From Arenibacter sp. P308M17 (GTDB taxonomy: Bacteria; Bacteroidota; Bacteroidia; Flavobacteriales; Flavobacteriaceae), in the NCBI RefSeq assembly GCF_003426735.1, contig NZ_QVON01000006.1, positions 62,001 through 126,000 of the forward strand: a DNA stretch of 64,000 nucleotides. Direction: 5' to 3'. Of this stretch, positions 25,362 through 33,619 are shown piece by piece (positions within the stretch are counted from its first letter, which is position 1; each line of letters starts with the position of its first letter). Both the position numbers and the translations under genes were made by a program. The notes below the pieces were generated by a model. That model did no database searches. It had not been told where the DNA came from and was given only the letters and a program-made list of their open reading frames with translations.

Positions 25362-27514
25362 TATTTTTTTCCGATTCTTCTCTTTAATAATTGTGCGTTG
25401 ATAGCCACAATGATGGTAGACAAGCTCATGAATACCGCACCTACGGCAGGACCCAGAACAAATCCTGACGAATACAAAACTCCAGCTGCTAATGGAATAG
25501 CCACTACATTATAACCGGTAGCCCAGATCAGGTTCTGGATCATCTTGTTATAGGTGGCTTTCCCGAATAAAATCAGGTTGGCGATGTCCTTCGGATTGCT
25601 GTTGACAAGAATAATATCGGCGGTCTCAGCGGCAACATCGGTACCGGATCCAACGGCAATACCGACATTGGCCTTGGCCAATGCGGGGGCATCGTTCACA
25701 CCGTCGCCCGTCATAGCTACGAATTCTCCTTTGTTTTGTAATTCATTTACGATTTCAACTTTTTGGTGAGGCAATACTTCTGCATAGTAGCCATCCAACC
25801 CTAGTTTTTCACTAACAGCCTTAGCTGTTTTTTCGTTATCGCCAGTTGCCATCAGAACTTTAATGTTATTCTTTTTAAATATTTTGATTGCCTCGGCAGA
25901 TTCTGGTCTAATTTCATCTGCAAGTGCTATGTAACCCGCCAGTTTTCCATCAATTAAAACGAACACAACGGTTTCGGCAGCATCGCTGTAGGCGTCTTCT
26001 GGGATGTCTATTTTTTCATCTCTCAAATAACCAGGACTTACTACCTTAACTTGTTTACCTTCAACATTTGCCTCTACACCTTTACCAGTAATCGCATTAA
26101 AGTTTTCTGGATTTGGAATCGTAACTTTGTTTTCCTTAACTTTTTTAATGATACCAACGGCAATAGGATGTTCCGAGCTTTGTTCCAAGGCACTTGAAAG
26201 TCGTAAAATTTCCTCTGATGAATAAGCCTCGTTAACAGACTCGATTCGAGTGACACCAAAATCACCTTTGGTCAGTGTTCCTGTTTTATCAAAAAGCAAA
26301 GCTGAAATTTTCCTGGACTCTTCAAACGCGGTCCTATTTCGGATAAGTAATCCATTTTGAGCAGATACTGCGGTGGAAATCGCAACCACCAATGGAATGG
26401 CAAGCCCTAATGCGTGTGGACAAGCAATGACCATAACAGTAACCATTCTTTCTAAAGCATACACAAATGGAAATCCTAAAATCAACCATACTGCCAATGT
26501 TCCAAAACCAATAGCCAAAGCGATATAGGTTAGCCATTTTGCAGCCCTATCTGAAAGGTTTTGCATCTTGGATTTGGTTTTTTGTGCTTCCTCTACCATT
26601 TTAATAACCTTGTTGAGATAGCTGTCTTTTCCAGTATGCTCAACTTTTACCTTTAAGGTGCTATTGCCATTTACCGAACCACCAATAACCTTATCGTTTT
26701 CATCTTTTTTTACAGGTTTAGATTCGCCGGTAAGCATAGATTCATTTAGGTAACTGGAGCCCTCTGTAATAATCCCATCAGCAGGAACTTTTTCACCTGG
26801 TTTTACCAAAATCACATCATCCTTTAGTAAATCTTCCAGAGGAATGTCTTCTATGGTGTCGCCTTTTACCCTGTGCGCTTCCGCAGGCATCATACTTACC
26901 AGTAACTGTAAGGCTTTTGAAGCACCTAACACACTTTTCATTTCTATCCAATGGCCAAGCAACATTATGGCTATAAGTGTTGATAGTTCCCAGAAAAAGT
27001 CTTCACCTCTTAAGCCAAATACAGTAGCTGTACTATAAAAATAAGCTACAGAAATTGCCATAGAAATCAAGGTCATCATTCCCGGCGCACCCTTTTTTAT
27101 CTCAGAAACAAGACCCTTTAGAAAAGGCCAGCCTCCATAGAAATATACTACGGTAGAAAGGGCGAAAAGTATGTATGGGTTTCCAGGAAGAAGAAAACTA
27201 TATCCAAAGAATTCCTGAATCATCGGAGAAAAGAATAGTATGGGTACGGTTAATACCAACGTGACCCAAAACCTTTTTCTAAAGTCGGCAATCATCATTT
27301 TATGGTGGTCGTGGCCTGCCATACCCATGGGGATGCTGTCATGATCACCATGTTTCATCTTACTATGATCCATTTTTGAATGATCCATTTTACTGTGGTC
27401 CATCTTACTATGGTCGGTCGATTTTGGGTCTTCCATTTTTGAATGATCCATTTTTGAGTGGTCCATCTTCGAATGGTCCATTTTTTTGTCCTTGTGATTT
27501 TTGTTATCGTCCAT
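25361..27514 (-). CDS. copB: Copper-translocating P-type ATPase (CopB-type, P1B-3)
   Basis: 717 residues. The N-terminus (about residues 1-75) is a Met/His/Asp/Ser/Lys-rich repeat in place of HMA domains. TGES is at 262-265, the transmembrane metal motif CPH at 365-367 (CPH rather than CPC, the mark of the CopB group), and the phosphorylation motif DKTGT at 409-413 with the later GDGVND hinge. CopB-type pumps export copper, or silver, from the cytoplasm. It is the gene downstream of the 97-residue protein (17-base gap) and overlaps the MFS gene by one base. There are no CxxC metal-binding motifs. Confidence 0.92.
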   Translation of the reverse strand: MDDNKNHKDKKMDHSKMDHSKMDHSKMEDPKSTDHSKMDHSKMDHSKMDHSKMKHGDHDSIPMGMAGHDHHKMMIADFRKRFWVTLVLTVPILFFSPMIQEFFGYSFLLPGNPYILFALSTVVYFYGGWPFLKGLVSEIKKGAPGMMTLISMAISVAYFYSTATVFGLRGEDFFWELSTLIAIMLLGHWIEMKSVLGASKALQLLVSMMPAEAHRVKGDTIEDIPLEDLLKDDVILVKPGEKVPADGIITEGSSYLNESMLTGESKPVKKDENDKVIGGSVNGNSTLKVKVEHTGKDSYLNKVIKMVEEAQKTKSKMQNLSDRAAKWLTYIALAIGFGTLAVWLILGFPFVYALERMVTVMVIACPHALGLAIPLVVAISTAVSAQNGLLIRNRTAFEESRKISALLFDKTGTLTKGDFGVTRIESVNEAYSSEEILRLSSALEQSSEHPIAVGIIKKVKENKVTIPNPENFNAITGKGVEANVEGKQVKVVSPGYLRDEKIDIPEDAYSDAAETVVFVLIDGKLAGYIALADEIRPESAEAIKIFKKNNIKVLMATGDNEKTAKAVSEKLGLDGYYAEVLPHQKVEIVNELQNKGEFVAMTGDGVNDAPALAKANVGIAVGSGTDVAAETADIILVNSNPKDIANLILFGKATYNKMIQNLIWATGYNVVAIPLAAGVLYSSGFVLGPAVGAVFMSLSTIIVAINAQLLKRRIGKK
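27355..27481 (-). repeat. In-frame 15-base repeat coding the MDHSK tract of CopB
   Basis: The first 53 codons of copB contain seven near-identical five-codon units (MDHSK), in two runs of three and four separated by a degenerate stretch (MEDPKST). The DNA copies differ at synonymous positions, so they are not fresh duplications, but the run can still expand or contract by recombination. The units present Met and His for metal binding. Confidence 0.85.
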
Positions 27515-27531
27515 ATTGTTTTATTTAAGGG

Positions 27532-27825
27532 TTAACGTAATTTTTTTCGCATTTGTTCTGAAATATTCTCGGCATATACTCCGTAGGCATCAACCAAGGT
27601 TCCCTTGATTCCATTTTTAGAAGAGATGGCATACAGGATACTGTTGTCATCCGTACTGCTCATACCTTCAAAACGATGCATCTCGTCAACATAAAAATCT
27701 TCTGGATGTATTTCCAGTTTTAGGGAAACACATTCCAAACAATGGGGTTTGAGATTGAAATCATTGCCATAGCCCCTTCTTTGAAGGTCTTGTATCGCTT
27801 CGGACAGTGTATCGTAACTTTTCAT
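27532..27825 (-). CDS. Conserved 97-residue protein of unknown function
   Basis: 97 residues, no signal peptide. It starts with a helix (YDTLSEAIQDLQRRGY) followed by an alternating strand pattern, including the segment LKLEIHPEDFYVDEMHRFEG and a C-terminal helix. Small proteins of this look are common in Bacteroidota and are sometimes labelled as PRPP-synthetase-related because of their neighbours, but none of the catalytic motifs of that enzyme are present, so no enzymatic function is assigned. Two cysteines (CLEC) could bind metal. It lies between a secreted protein gene and copB in the same run. Confidence 0.7.
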   Translation of the reverse strand: MKSYDTLSEAIQDLQRRGYGNDFNLKPHCLECVSLKLEIHPEDFYVDEMHRFEGMSSTDDNSILYAISSKNGIKGTLVDAYGVYAENISEQMRKKLR

Positions 27826-27831
27826 TGTTTC

Positions 27832-28482
27832 TTATTTATAGGTCATTGTAAAATAACTACCGTCTTTTTCTGTAAATTTCTGGGAGGACAGTAATCCCTT
27901 ATCGTTCAACGTTTCATTTACAACATAGTCAAGCTGTTTGAATCGTATACCAATTGCATAGGCCTTAATATTGATCTTTGATTTAATGTTCCTACTGTTT
28001 CCATTAGGTTCTACAATCCGATCATAAATTTTAATCTTGCTTTTGGAACCAAAGAAGTCCAGTAATCCAGAATCGAAACTCATTTCCAGTTCAATATCTT
28101 CCAAATTATCCAAATCGTACAGCTCCTTGAAATTCTTGGAGTTGGTGTTGATTTCGGTTTCCTTTGCCTTTGGATTGGAAAAGGGAAACGCCATTACCAT
28201 TATACTCGATTCTTCGGGCCGACATCGATAGTTGATGGTATATGTATCGTTTAGTTTTTTGTTTTCATCAAAAAGCTCGGTCAAGACCTCAATTTCATAG
28301 TACCCGTTCAATTCTTTTAGCATTCCTGATTTAAAAGTTTGCTTGTTCAAAAAAACACCGTTTTTATCAAAGTTTTCCCGAACGACCGATCTATTGACCA
28401 ATTGGCCGATAAGCATTTCTTTCTGGGCGCGTACAGAAAGGGATACCAATAGAACGGTCAATATGTAAATGGTTCTTTTCAT
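27832..28482 (-). CDS. Secreted protein of unknown function
   Basis: 216 residues with a signal peptide (IYILTVLLVSLSVRAQ). The mature part is predicted mostly beta with repeated strand patterns and ends with KFTEKDGSYFTMTYK, consistent with a periplasmic or surface beta-rich protein related to the DUF3108/TapB type, but that similarity is only by shape. The ATG overlaps the PRPP synthetase stop by four bases, so it is co-translated with that enzyme, which is odd for an exported protein. Confidence 0.65.
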   Translation of the reverse strand: MKRTIYILTVLLVSLSVRAQKEMLIGQLVNRSVVRENFDKNGVFLNKQTFKSGMLKELNGYYEIEVLTELFDENKKLNDTYTINYRCRPEESSIMVMAFPFSNPKAKETEINTNSKNFKELYDLDNLEDIELEMSFDSGLLDFFGSKSKIKIYDRIVEPNGNSRNIKSKINIKAYAIGIRFKQLDYVVNETLNDKGLLSSQKFTEKDGSYFTMTYK

Positions 28483-29372
28483 GTATGGTGCATCAGTTCT
28501 GTTACTTCTTTGGCAATGATATCACTCAGGTCAATGCCGTTGGATTGATGTGGAATTGTATTACATGTAATGATATTCTCTACATAGGCATCCCAAAGGT
28601 CTTGATACGCATTTCCGGAAAAAACGGCATGTATACCTATGCATATAGCTGGTTTCATCCCGGCATTTTTCAAATGCTCCGTAGTTTCGATCATAGTCCG
28701 GGCCGTAGATATAATATCATCCACCAAGACCGGGGTGGATTCTTTATATTTCTCCACATCGGGTACGGAAACTTCAACATCACGGTCGCCGTGACGAACC
28801 TTTTGCAATACGGTAAACGGAACCCCTGCTTTTTTTGCCACATCGGAGACCCATTGCTCGCTTTCGGAATCAGGCCCAATCAGTACCGGATTGTGTATAT
28901 TTTCCTTGATGTATTTGGAGATGGCATCCGCGGCGTGGATAACCCTGTTCGGAATATCGTATACCTCGCCCAAAGAACTTATTCTATGCAAATGCGGGTC
29001 AATGGTAGTGATGCTATCCGCAAATCCTGAAATCAATTTTCCGAAGAACGTCGAGGTAACCCCTTCCCCTTCATGAAACACTTTGTCTTGACGCATATAT
29101 GCCAAATAGGGTGCCACCAAACAGGTGCACATTGCGCCCAAGGATTTGGCCGTATGGCTTAAAAAGTAGAGGGGTAACAACTTTTCATCGGGTTCGTGAA
29201 GGGTACATACCATTACCACACATTTTCCTTTTACATCAGAGAGTATACGGGTATAGGATTCGCCGTCGGGAAATTTGCGCAATTTGCACTCCCCGATTTC
29301 GGCGTTCATTTTTTTAGCTAGTTGTGCCGTAAGTTCCTGGTTTCCCGGAAGGCTGAACAGTATCGTTTTCAT
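28479..29372 (-). CDS. prs: Ribose-phosphate pyrophosphokinase-like protein (PRPP synthetase family)
   Basis: 297 residues, slightly shorter than class I enzymes of about 315. ATP-site motifs FPDGE (34-38) and MRQDK (93-97), the metal-binding IDPHLHR (124-130) and the PRPP loop VLVDDIISTARTM (215-227) are all visible. The loop differs from the classical DDMIDTAGT form. PRPP synthetase transfers pyrophosphate from ATP to ribose 5-phosphate. Because the neighbour upstream (8-base gap) is an AMP phosphorylase producing ribose 1,5-bisphosphate, this copy may be specialised for salvage rather than being the housekeeping enzyme; that is inference. Confidence 0.85.
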   Translation of the reverse strand: MKTILFSLPGNQELTAQLAKKMNAEIGECKLRKFPDGESYTRILSDVKGKCVVMVCTLHEPDEKLLPLYFLSHTAKSLGAMCTCLVAPYLAYMRQDKVFHEGEGVTSTFFGKLISGFADSITTIDPHLHRISSLGEVYDIPNRVIHAADAISKYIKENIHNPVLIGPDSESEQWVSDVAKKAGVPFTVLQKVRHGDRDVEVSVPDVEKYKESTPVLVDDIISTARTMIETTEHLKNAGMKPAICIGIHAVFSGNAYQDLWDAYVENIITCNTIPHQSNGIDLSDIIAKEVTELMHHT

Positions 29373-29380
29373 AAGTTTTT

Positions 29381-30889
29381 TTATTGGATTGTAATTATAT
29401 CATCATGATTCTCATAATAGGCCAAGGCATAGTTCAATTCCCCATTTGTTTCGGCATGAAGTTTATAGAGCAATTCGCCTTTTTCTATCACATCGCCCAA
29501 GCATACATTCATTGAAATACCTGCCAACTTGGATTGTGGTGCTCCCGACAATTTTGCGAGTTTTGCAATCTTTCGATTGTTTATTTTTTTGACGGCACCG
29601 CATCTAGGGGCATGCACTTCAAATTGGTAAGGGGCAATATAGGTTTTTGAAAATCTTCCTTGGGCCTTGCATATTGCCTCGAATTTTTGGTAGGCCTTTC
29701 CGCTTTCCAGTAATTCCTTCGCTGTTTCATGGCCTTTTTTGGGCTTCACTTTTTCCGATAGTTCCAAAAGATGCCCGGCTAACAATAATGCCCGTTCTTT
29801 TAGGTCTTGTGGTGCATCCTCCCTATTTTGCAAAACACTTAGCACATCAACCGCCTCTAAATTGGGGCCGATACCCCTTCCCACAGGCTGGCTGCCATCG
29901 GTAATGACCACCTTTATTTTAAGCCCTACTGAATCCCCTACAACTTCCATATGTTCCTTGAGTTTTTTCGCGGCCTTTTCGCTGCGCACCTTGGCTGTTT
30001 CCCCAACAGGAATATCGATGACCACATGGGTAGCTCCTGCGGCCGCTTTTTTGGACAGTACGGAGGCGATTAGCTGACCTTCGCTATCGATATCGAGTGC
30101 TTTCTCGACCTTGATAAGAATATCGTCCGCCGGGCTTAATTCCGCAGTGCCGCCCCATACCAAACAGCCGCCTTCCTTTTCTACTACCTGTTTGATTTCT
30201 TCCCCGTTGAGCGTAACATTGGTTAATACTTCCATAGTATCCGCCGTACCCGCTGGAGAAGTAATGGCCCGTGAGGACGTTTTGGGCATGGTAAGCCCGT
30301 AAGCGGCGGCAATGGCAACAACGATAGGTGTAGTTCTATTGCCTGGCAACCCTCCGATACAGTGTTTGTCAACCACTATTTCCTTCTTCCAATCCAGTTG
30401 TTTTCCCGAAGTTATCATTGCCTTGGTAAGGTCCGAGATTTCATCGATATCCATTCGGTCGCCAGCACAGGCCGTAATAAATGCCGATAGGTGGATGTTT
30501 GAATAATCCCCTTCGATGATATCCGTTATGATGTCTTTGTAGGCTTTGTAATCGAGTCTTTGATTATAAATTTTTGACCTTACAAAACTTAATGATTCTA
30601 TGGGTTCCAAATGGGAAACGTATAACGTTTCGCCGTCCGATACTTTGAGTTTTTTTGCCGCTATTTGTGACAACCCCATTTCGCCCGGCCTAAGTACATC
30701 TGAAGTAATGATATGAAGGCTTGCAATTATCGAGGTGCTATTGTTCGATACCCTTATTCGGGTCAATGCTTCGAAACCTTCCGAAATGCAGACATGACAA
30801 TCTTCTCGCATGTACACAACGTTTTCATTTTGCGTGTAAATGCCTAGAGGTTTGTATTTGAGAATGTTTGATTTTTCTTCCATTTCCAT
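29381..30889 (-). CDS. AMP phosphorylase-like (archaeal-type thymidine phosphorylase family)
   Basis: 502 residues, the length of archaeal AMP phosphorylases (about 503) and clearly longer than bacterial DeoA (about 440). An N-terminal double-psi-barrel-like domain (about 1-90) precedes the phosphorylase core. The signature DKHCIGGLPGNRT at 174-186 and TSSRAITSPAGTADTMEV match the archaeal AMP/NMP phosphorylase subgroup, which converts AMP and phosphate to adenine and ribose 1,5-bisphosphate. A bacterial homologue may prefer another nucleotide or nucleoside. It is directly upstream of the PRPP synthetase gene and 24 bases after the beta-CASP nuclease. No RuBisCO or ribose-1,5-bisphosphate isomerase is in the window. 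Confidence 0.85.
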   Translation of the reverse strand: MEMEEKSNILKYKPLGIYTQNENVVYMREDCHVCISEGFEALTRIRVSNNSTSIIASLHIITSDVLRPGEMGLSQIAAKKLKVSDGETLYVSHLEPIESLSFVRSKIYNQRLDYKAYKDIITDIIEGDYSNIHLSAFITACAGDRMDIDEISDLTKAMITSGKQLDWKKEIVVDKHCIGGLPGNRTTPIVVAIAAAYGLTMPKTSSRAITSPAGTADTMEVLTNVTLNGEEIKQVVEKEGGCLVWGGTAELSPADDILIKVEKALDIDSEGQLIASVLSKKAAAGATHVVIDIPVGETAKVRSEKAAKKLKEHMEVVGDSVGLKIKVVITDGSQPVGRGIGPNLEAVDVLSVLQNREDAPQDLKERALLLAGHLLELSEKVKPKKGHETAKELLESGKAYQKFEAICKAQGRFSKTYIAPYQFEVHAPRCGAVKKINNRKIAKLAKLSGAPQSKLAGISMNVCLGDVIEKGELLYKLHAETNGELNYALAYYENHDDIITIQ

Positions 30890-30913
30890 GTTATTCTTTT
30901 GTATTTTTCTTAC

Positions 30914-32290
30914 CTATTTTATCTCTTCGATACCATAGAGTTGGGGAATTTCACTCTCCCAACCATAGGTTTCCTTGATTCCCTGTTTTAAGGCCTCGGC
31001 CCCTTCTTTTTCGCCATGAACGATAAATAATTTCTCTGGCGGTTCTTTTACATCACTCAACCAATCTAGCAGTTCGGCATGGTCTGCATGGGCCGAAAGC
31101 CCCTCTATCTCGGCCAATTGCATTTTGAAGGTTACGGTCTTTCCGTACACTTTTAATTCCTTTTCTCCTTCCAATAATTTTCTTCCACGGGTCCCTTCTG
31201 CCTGATACCCAACTAAAAGCAAGGTGTTATTTGGGTTTTGTGCCTGTGTTTCAAGATAGTTTAGCATTCTTCCTCCTGTGAGCATTCCGCTTCCTGCAAT
31301 CACGATTTTTGGTTTGTTATCTGTTCTTAATTCCATTGTTTCACGATAACTGCTAACAACTGTAAAGTGTGAGCACATTTCGTCACATTCGTTGTCTTCC
31401 AATCTGTGCCAATCACGCGTTCTATGAAACAGTTCCAATACGTTGGCACCCATTGGGCTGTCCATAATCATTTGTACTTTGGGAATTTTGTTCTCTTTGA
31501 GTAACCTCCAGAAAATAAGCATCATCAATTGGGCACGTTCTACCGAAAAACTTGGAATAAATAAACTGCCTCCTTTGTCAATAGTTTCATTAACCAATTT
31601 TTCTATTTGCGGAATGGCTTCTGCTTCTTCAGGATGAAATCTGCCACCATAGGTTGATTCCATGAAAAGGACATCTGCTTTTTTTGGTTTTAAGGGTGGA
31701 TATAACAGCAAATCGTTTGTTCTGCCAATGTCTCCAGAAAAGACAAAGCGTTTTCCATGTACATCCAATTCAATGAAAGTTGCACCAAGAATATGCCCAT
31801 TATATTGAAATCGAGCTTTGATACCATCGAACAATGGAATCCATTGGGATTGGGGAATTGCTTTAAAATGTGGGATGGTTTGTTCTACATCTTTTAAATC
31901 GTAAAGCGGTTCAGCAGGACTGTGCTTTGAATACCCTTCCTTATTGGCTCGTTGGGCCTCCTGTTCCTGTATTTTTGCACTATCGTTCAATATAATCTTG
32001 GCGATGTCCAAAGTGGGGTAGGTGCCATAAATTGGCCCTTTGAAACCTTGTTTTACCAACCTTGGAAGATAGCCCGTATGGTCCATGTGGCCATGGGTAA
32101 GCAATATCACATCAATGTCGTTGACGTTCACAGGTGGGTATTCCCAATTTTTTAAGCGTAGTTCCTTGAGCCCCTGAAATAGACCGCAATCCACAAGTAT
32201 TTTTCTATCCCCAGTATCCAAAAGATATTTGGAGCCGGTAACGCTTCCCGCCGCTCCTAAAAAATGAATTTTTATTGTATCTGTTTCCAT
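30914..32290 (-). CDS. Beta-CASP metallo-beta-lactamase-fold RNA/DNA-processing exonuclease
   Basis: About 458 residues from the ATG at 32290 (METDTIKIHFLG); an in-frame GTG at 32317 would add nine residues and looks worse. The metal motif LTHGHMDHTG is close to the N-terminus, SGDIGR follows, and the beta-CASP domain and the C-terminal HADHAELLDW (motif C, RMMBL domain) are in order. Proteins of this type are bacterial relatives of CPSF73 and usually act on RNA. The gene lies between the small Cys-tailed protein and the AMP phosphorylase; a 196-base gap upstream suggests a possible internal promoter, although none with a good consensus was seen. Confidence 0.88.
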   Translation of the reverse strand: METDTIKIHFLGAAGSVTGSKYLLDTGDRKILVDCGLFQGLKELRLKNWEYPPVNVNDIDVILLTHGHMDHTGYLPRLVKQGFKGPIYGTYPTLDIAKIILNDSAKIQEQEAQRANKEGYSKHSPAEPLYDLKDVEQTIPHFKAIPQSQWIPLFDGIKARFQYNGHILGATFIELDVHGKRFVFSGDIGRTNDLLLYPPLKPKKADVLFMESTYGGRFHPEEAEAIPQIEKLVNETIDKGGSLFIPSFSVERAQLMMLIFWRLLKENKIPKVQMIMDSPMGANVLELFHRTRDWHRLEDNECDEMCSHFTVVSSYRETMELRTDNKPKIVIAGSGMLTGGRMLNYLETQAQNPNNTLLLVGYQAEGTRGRKLLEGEKELKVYGKTVTFKMQLAEIEGLSAHADHAELLDWLSDVKEPPEKLFIVHGEKEGAEALKQGIKETYGWESEIPQLYGIEEIK

Positions 32291-32486
32291 TACATTATTC
32301 GTTAATGCCGGCTGCACAATTTTGGCAAATCTCTAAATTCCTTTTACCGCTTGTCTGCAAACCCAACGTCATATTGTATTATTACCAATTTTAATCATCA
32401 CCTAATTCACTACCTCGCACCTTAGCACGGATATAGACCTGTTGAATGGGTACTTCCAGTTGTTGAGGTCTTTAATTTACCTATTA

Positions 32487-32741
32487 CTAGAGTCCTCCAC
32501 AGCAGGAAGGTGTGTTTCCTTTGTCTTGGTTCGATTTGCATAACGTTTCTATTTCCTTATACAAATCGTGAAAGTCCTCTTTGATAAGAAGGGCTAGTTT
32601 CTTAGCGGATTTAGGTTCTGAGTTGACCATTTCCAATAGTATTTCGAAGGCTTCTTCCAGCAACATTGGCTCGTCTTCCATTGCTTGGTAAAACGGCTCT
32701 AACTCTATGCTCTTCTGTTTTTGTAATTCTTTTGTTTTCAT
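32487..32741 (-). CDS. Small helical protein with Cys-Cys tail, unknown function
   Basis: 84 residues, no signal peptide, mostly helix with many acidic residues (MEDEPMLLEEAFEILLEMV), ending in PSCCGGL. The C-terminal Cys-Cys-Gly-Gly could bind a metal or be modified. No family recognised. It follows the ATP-cone nuclease gene by 38 bases and precedes a 169-base non-coding gap. Confidence 0.6.
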   Translation of the reverse strand: MKTKELQKQKSIELEPFYQAMEDEPMLLEEAFEILLEMVNSEPKSAKKLALLIKEDFHDLYKEIETLCKSNQDKGNTPSCCGGL

Positions 32742-32779
32742 CTGTATTATTTTTTAGGATTACTAATTGTTTAATTATT

Positions 32780-33619
32780 TTAATGTGCTGTACATAATTC
32801 CCTTGAATCTTCGAGAATGTTTTTTTGTCTTTGTTTAGGGATACCTATTTGCTCCAATAGTGATGGGTTTTCGTTAATTTCCTTGCAGAGTACAATACCT
32901 TTATCTAGTAATTTGGATTTTTCAGCTTTAGTCAATGTGGTCAAAGAGGTTAAAGGATGTAGTCCAAGTCTGTCTATTCGTTCCTTTAGACCGTGCCCTT
33001 TAGGATAATCCCAACTCGTCAGCATCAAACCTGCACAGGTGCCATATTGGATGGCATCACTAGTAAAGCGGGTATTGGTACAAACACCACCTTGATGGAA
33101 TTTGGTTTTATGGCCTTGTTGTTTTTCCCATTGCTTTTGTACATCCAAAAATCTAGATTGGATGTAGAGCGGAATCTTTACATTGCAAAATCGGCCTTGA
33201 TCGCTATGGTATTTACATTCGATCATATAATGTTTATGATCTTTCTGGGCAATCACATCCACTTCATGCTGTACACAGTTGCCTTGTACGATTACCCCCA
33301 CTCTTGTGTCAAAACCTTCATGGTCAAACACCTTGCCTACAAATTTTTCAAATGGATAGCCCGAAGGCCCTAACTCCATAAGGGCTTTTTTGAGCTTGTA
33401 TTTTGAAGCGCTAGCCCTAGATTTTCTCTTTAATAAGTTAAAGGCCATTTGATATATCTTTTTGGTAGTCATTCCGTCGTGAACCTCCTTGTTAATATCT
33501 TGAACTATCTCTTTGATCAACAATTTATCGGCACCCGCCCGTTCTAATGAATTTATCACTTTTTCTATCTCAAAAAGTGCTTTCTCGCCGCTAGCCTTTA
33601 TAATGTATATCTTATCCAT
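32780..33619 (-). CDS. ATP-cone domain fused to Mrr-like PD-(D/E)xK nuclease
   Basis: 279 residues. Residues 1-90 form an ATP-cone (IKASGEKALFEIEKVINSL, then the Met/Tyr pattern to about residue 82), the nucleotide-sensing module best known from ribonucleotide reductases and NrdR. Residues about 88-165 are a restriction-endonuclease-like core with GYPFEKFVG, HEVDVIAQ (Asp121) and IECKYH (Glu134-x-Lys136), i.e. a complete PD-(D/E)xK active site. The C-terminal helical part is unassigned. It may cut DNA in response to (d)ATP/(d)AMP levels. The ATG overlaps the stop of the K+ channel gene by eight bases. Confidence 0.82.
   Translation of the reverse strand: MDKIYIIKASGEKALFEIEKVINSLERAGADKLLIKEIVQDINKEVHDGMTTKKIYQMAFNLLKRKSRASASKYKLKKALMELGPSGYPFEKFVGKVFDHEGFDTRVGVIVQGNCVQHEVDVIAQKDHKHYMIECKYHSDQGRFCNVKIPLYIQSRFLDVQKQWEKQQGHKTKFHQGGVCTNTRFTSDAIQYGTCAGLMLTSWDYPKGHGLKERIDRLGLHPLTSLTTLTKAEKSKLLDKGIVLCKEINENPSLLEQIGIPKQRQKNILEDSRELCTAH

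Noticed and set aside
27532-27825. Naming the 97-residue protein as a PRPP synthetase
   Set aside because: It has none of the FPDGE, PRPP-loop or metal motifs and is too short; its neighbour at 28479-29372 is the real member of that family.
28485-29030. A 181-residue plus-strand frame opposite the PRPP synthetase gene
   Set aside because: No family features; the minus strand has all PRPP synthetase motifs.
29381-30889. A complete archaeal AMP-to-RuBisCO (pentose bisphosphate) pathway
   Set aside because: Neither a ribose-1,5-bisphosphate isomerase nor a RuBisCO large subunit is present in the window, so only the first step can be claimed.
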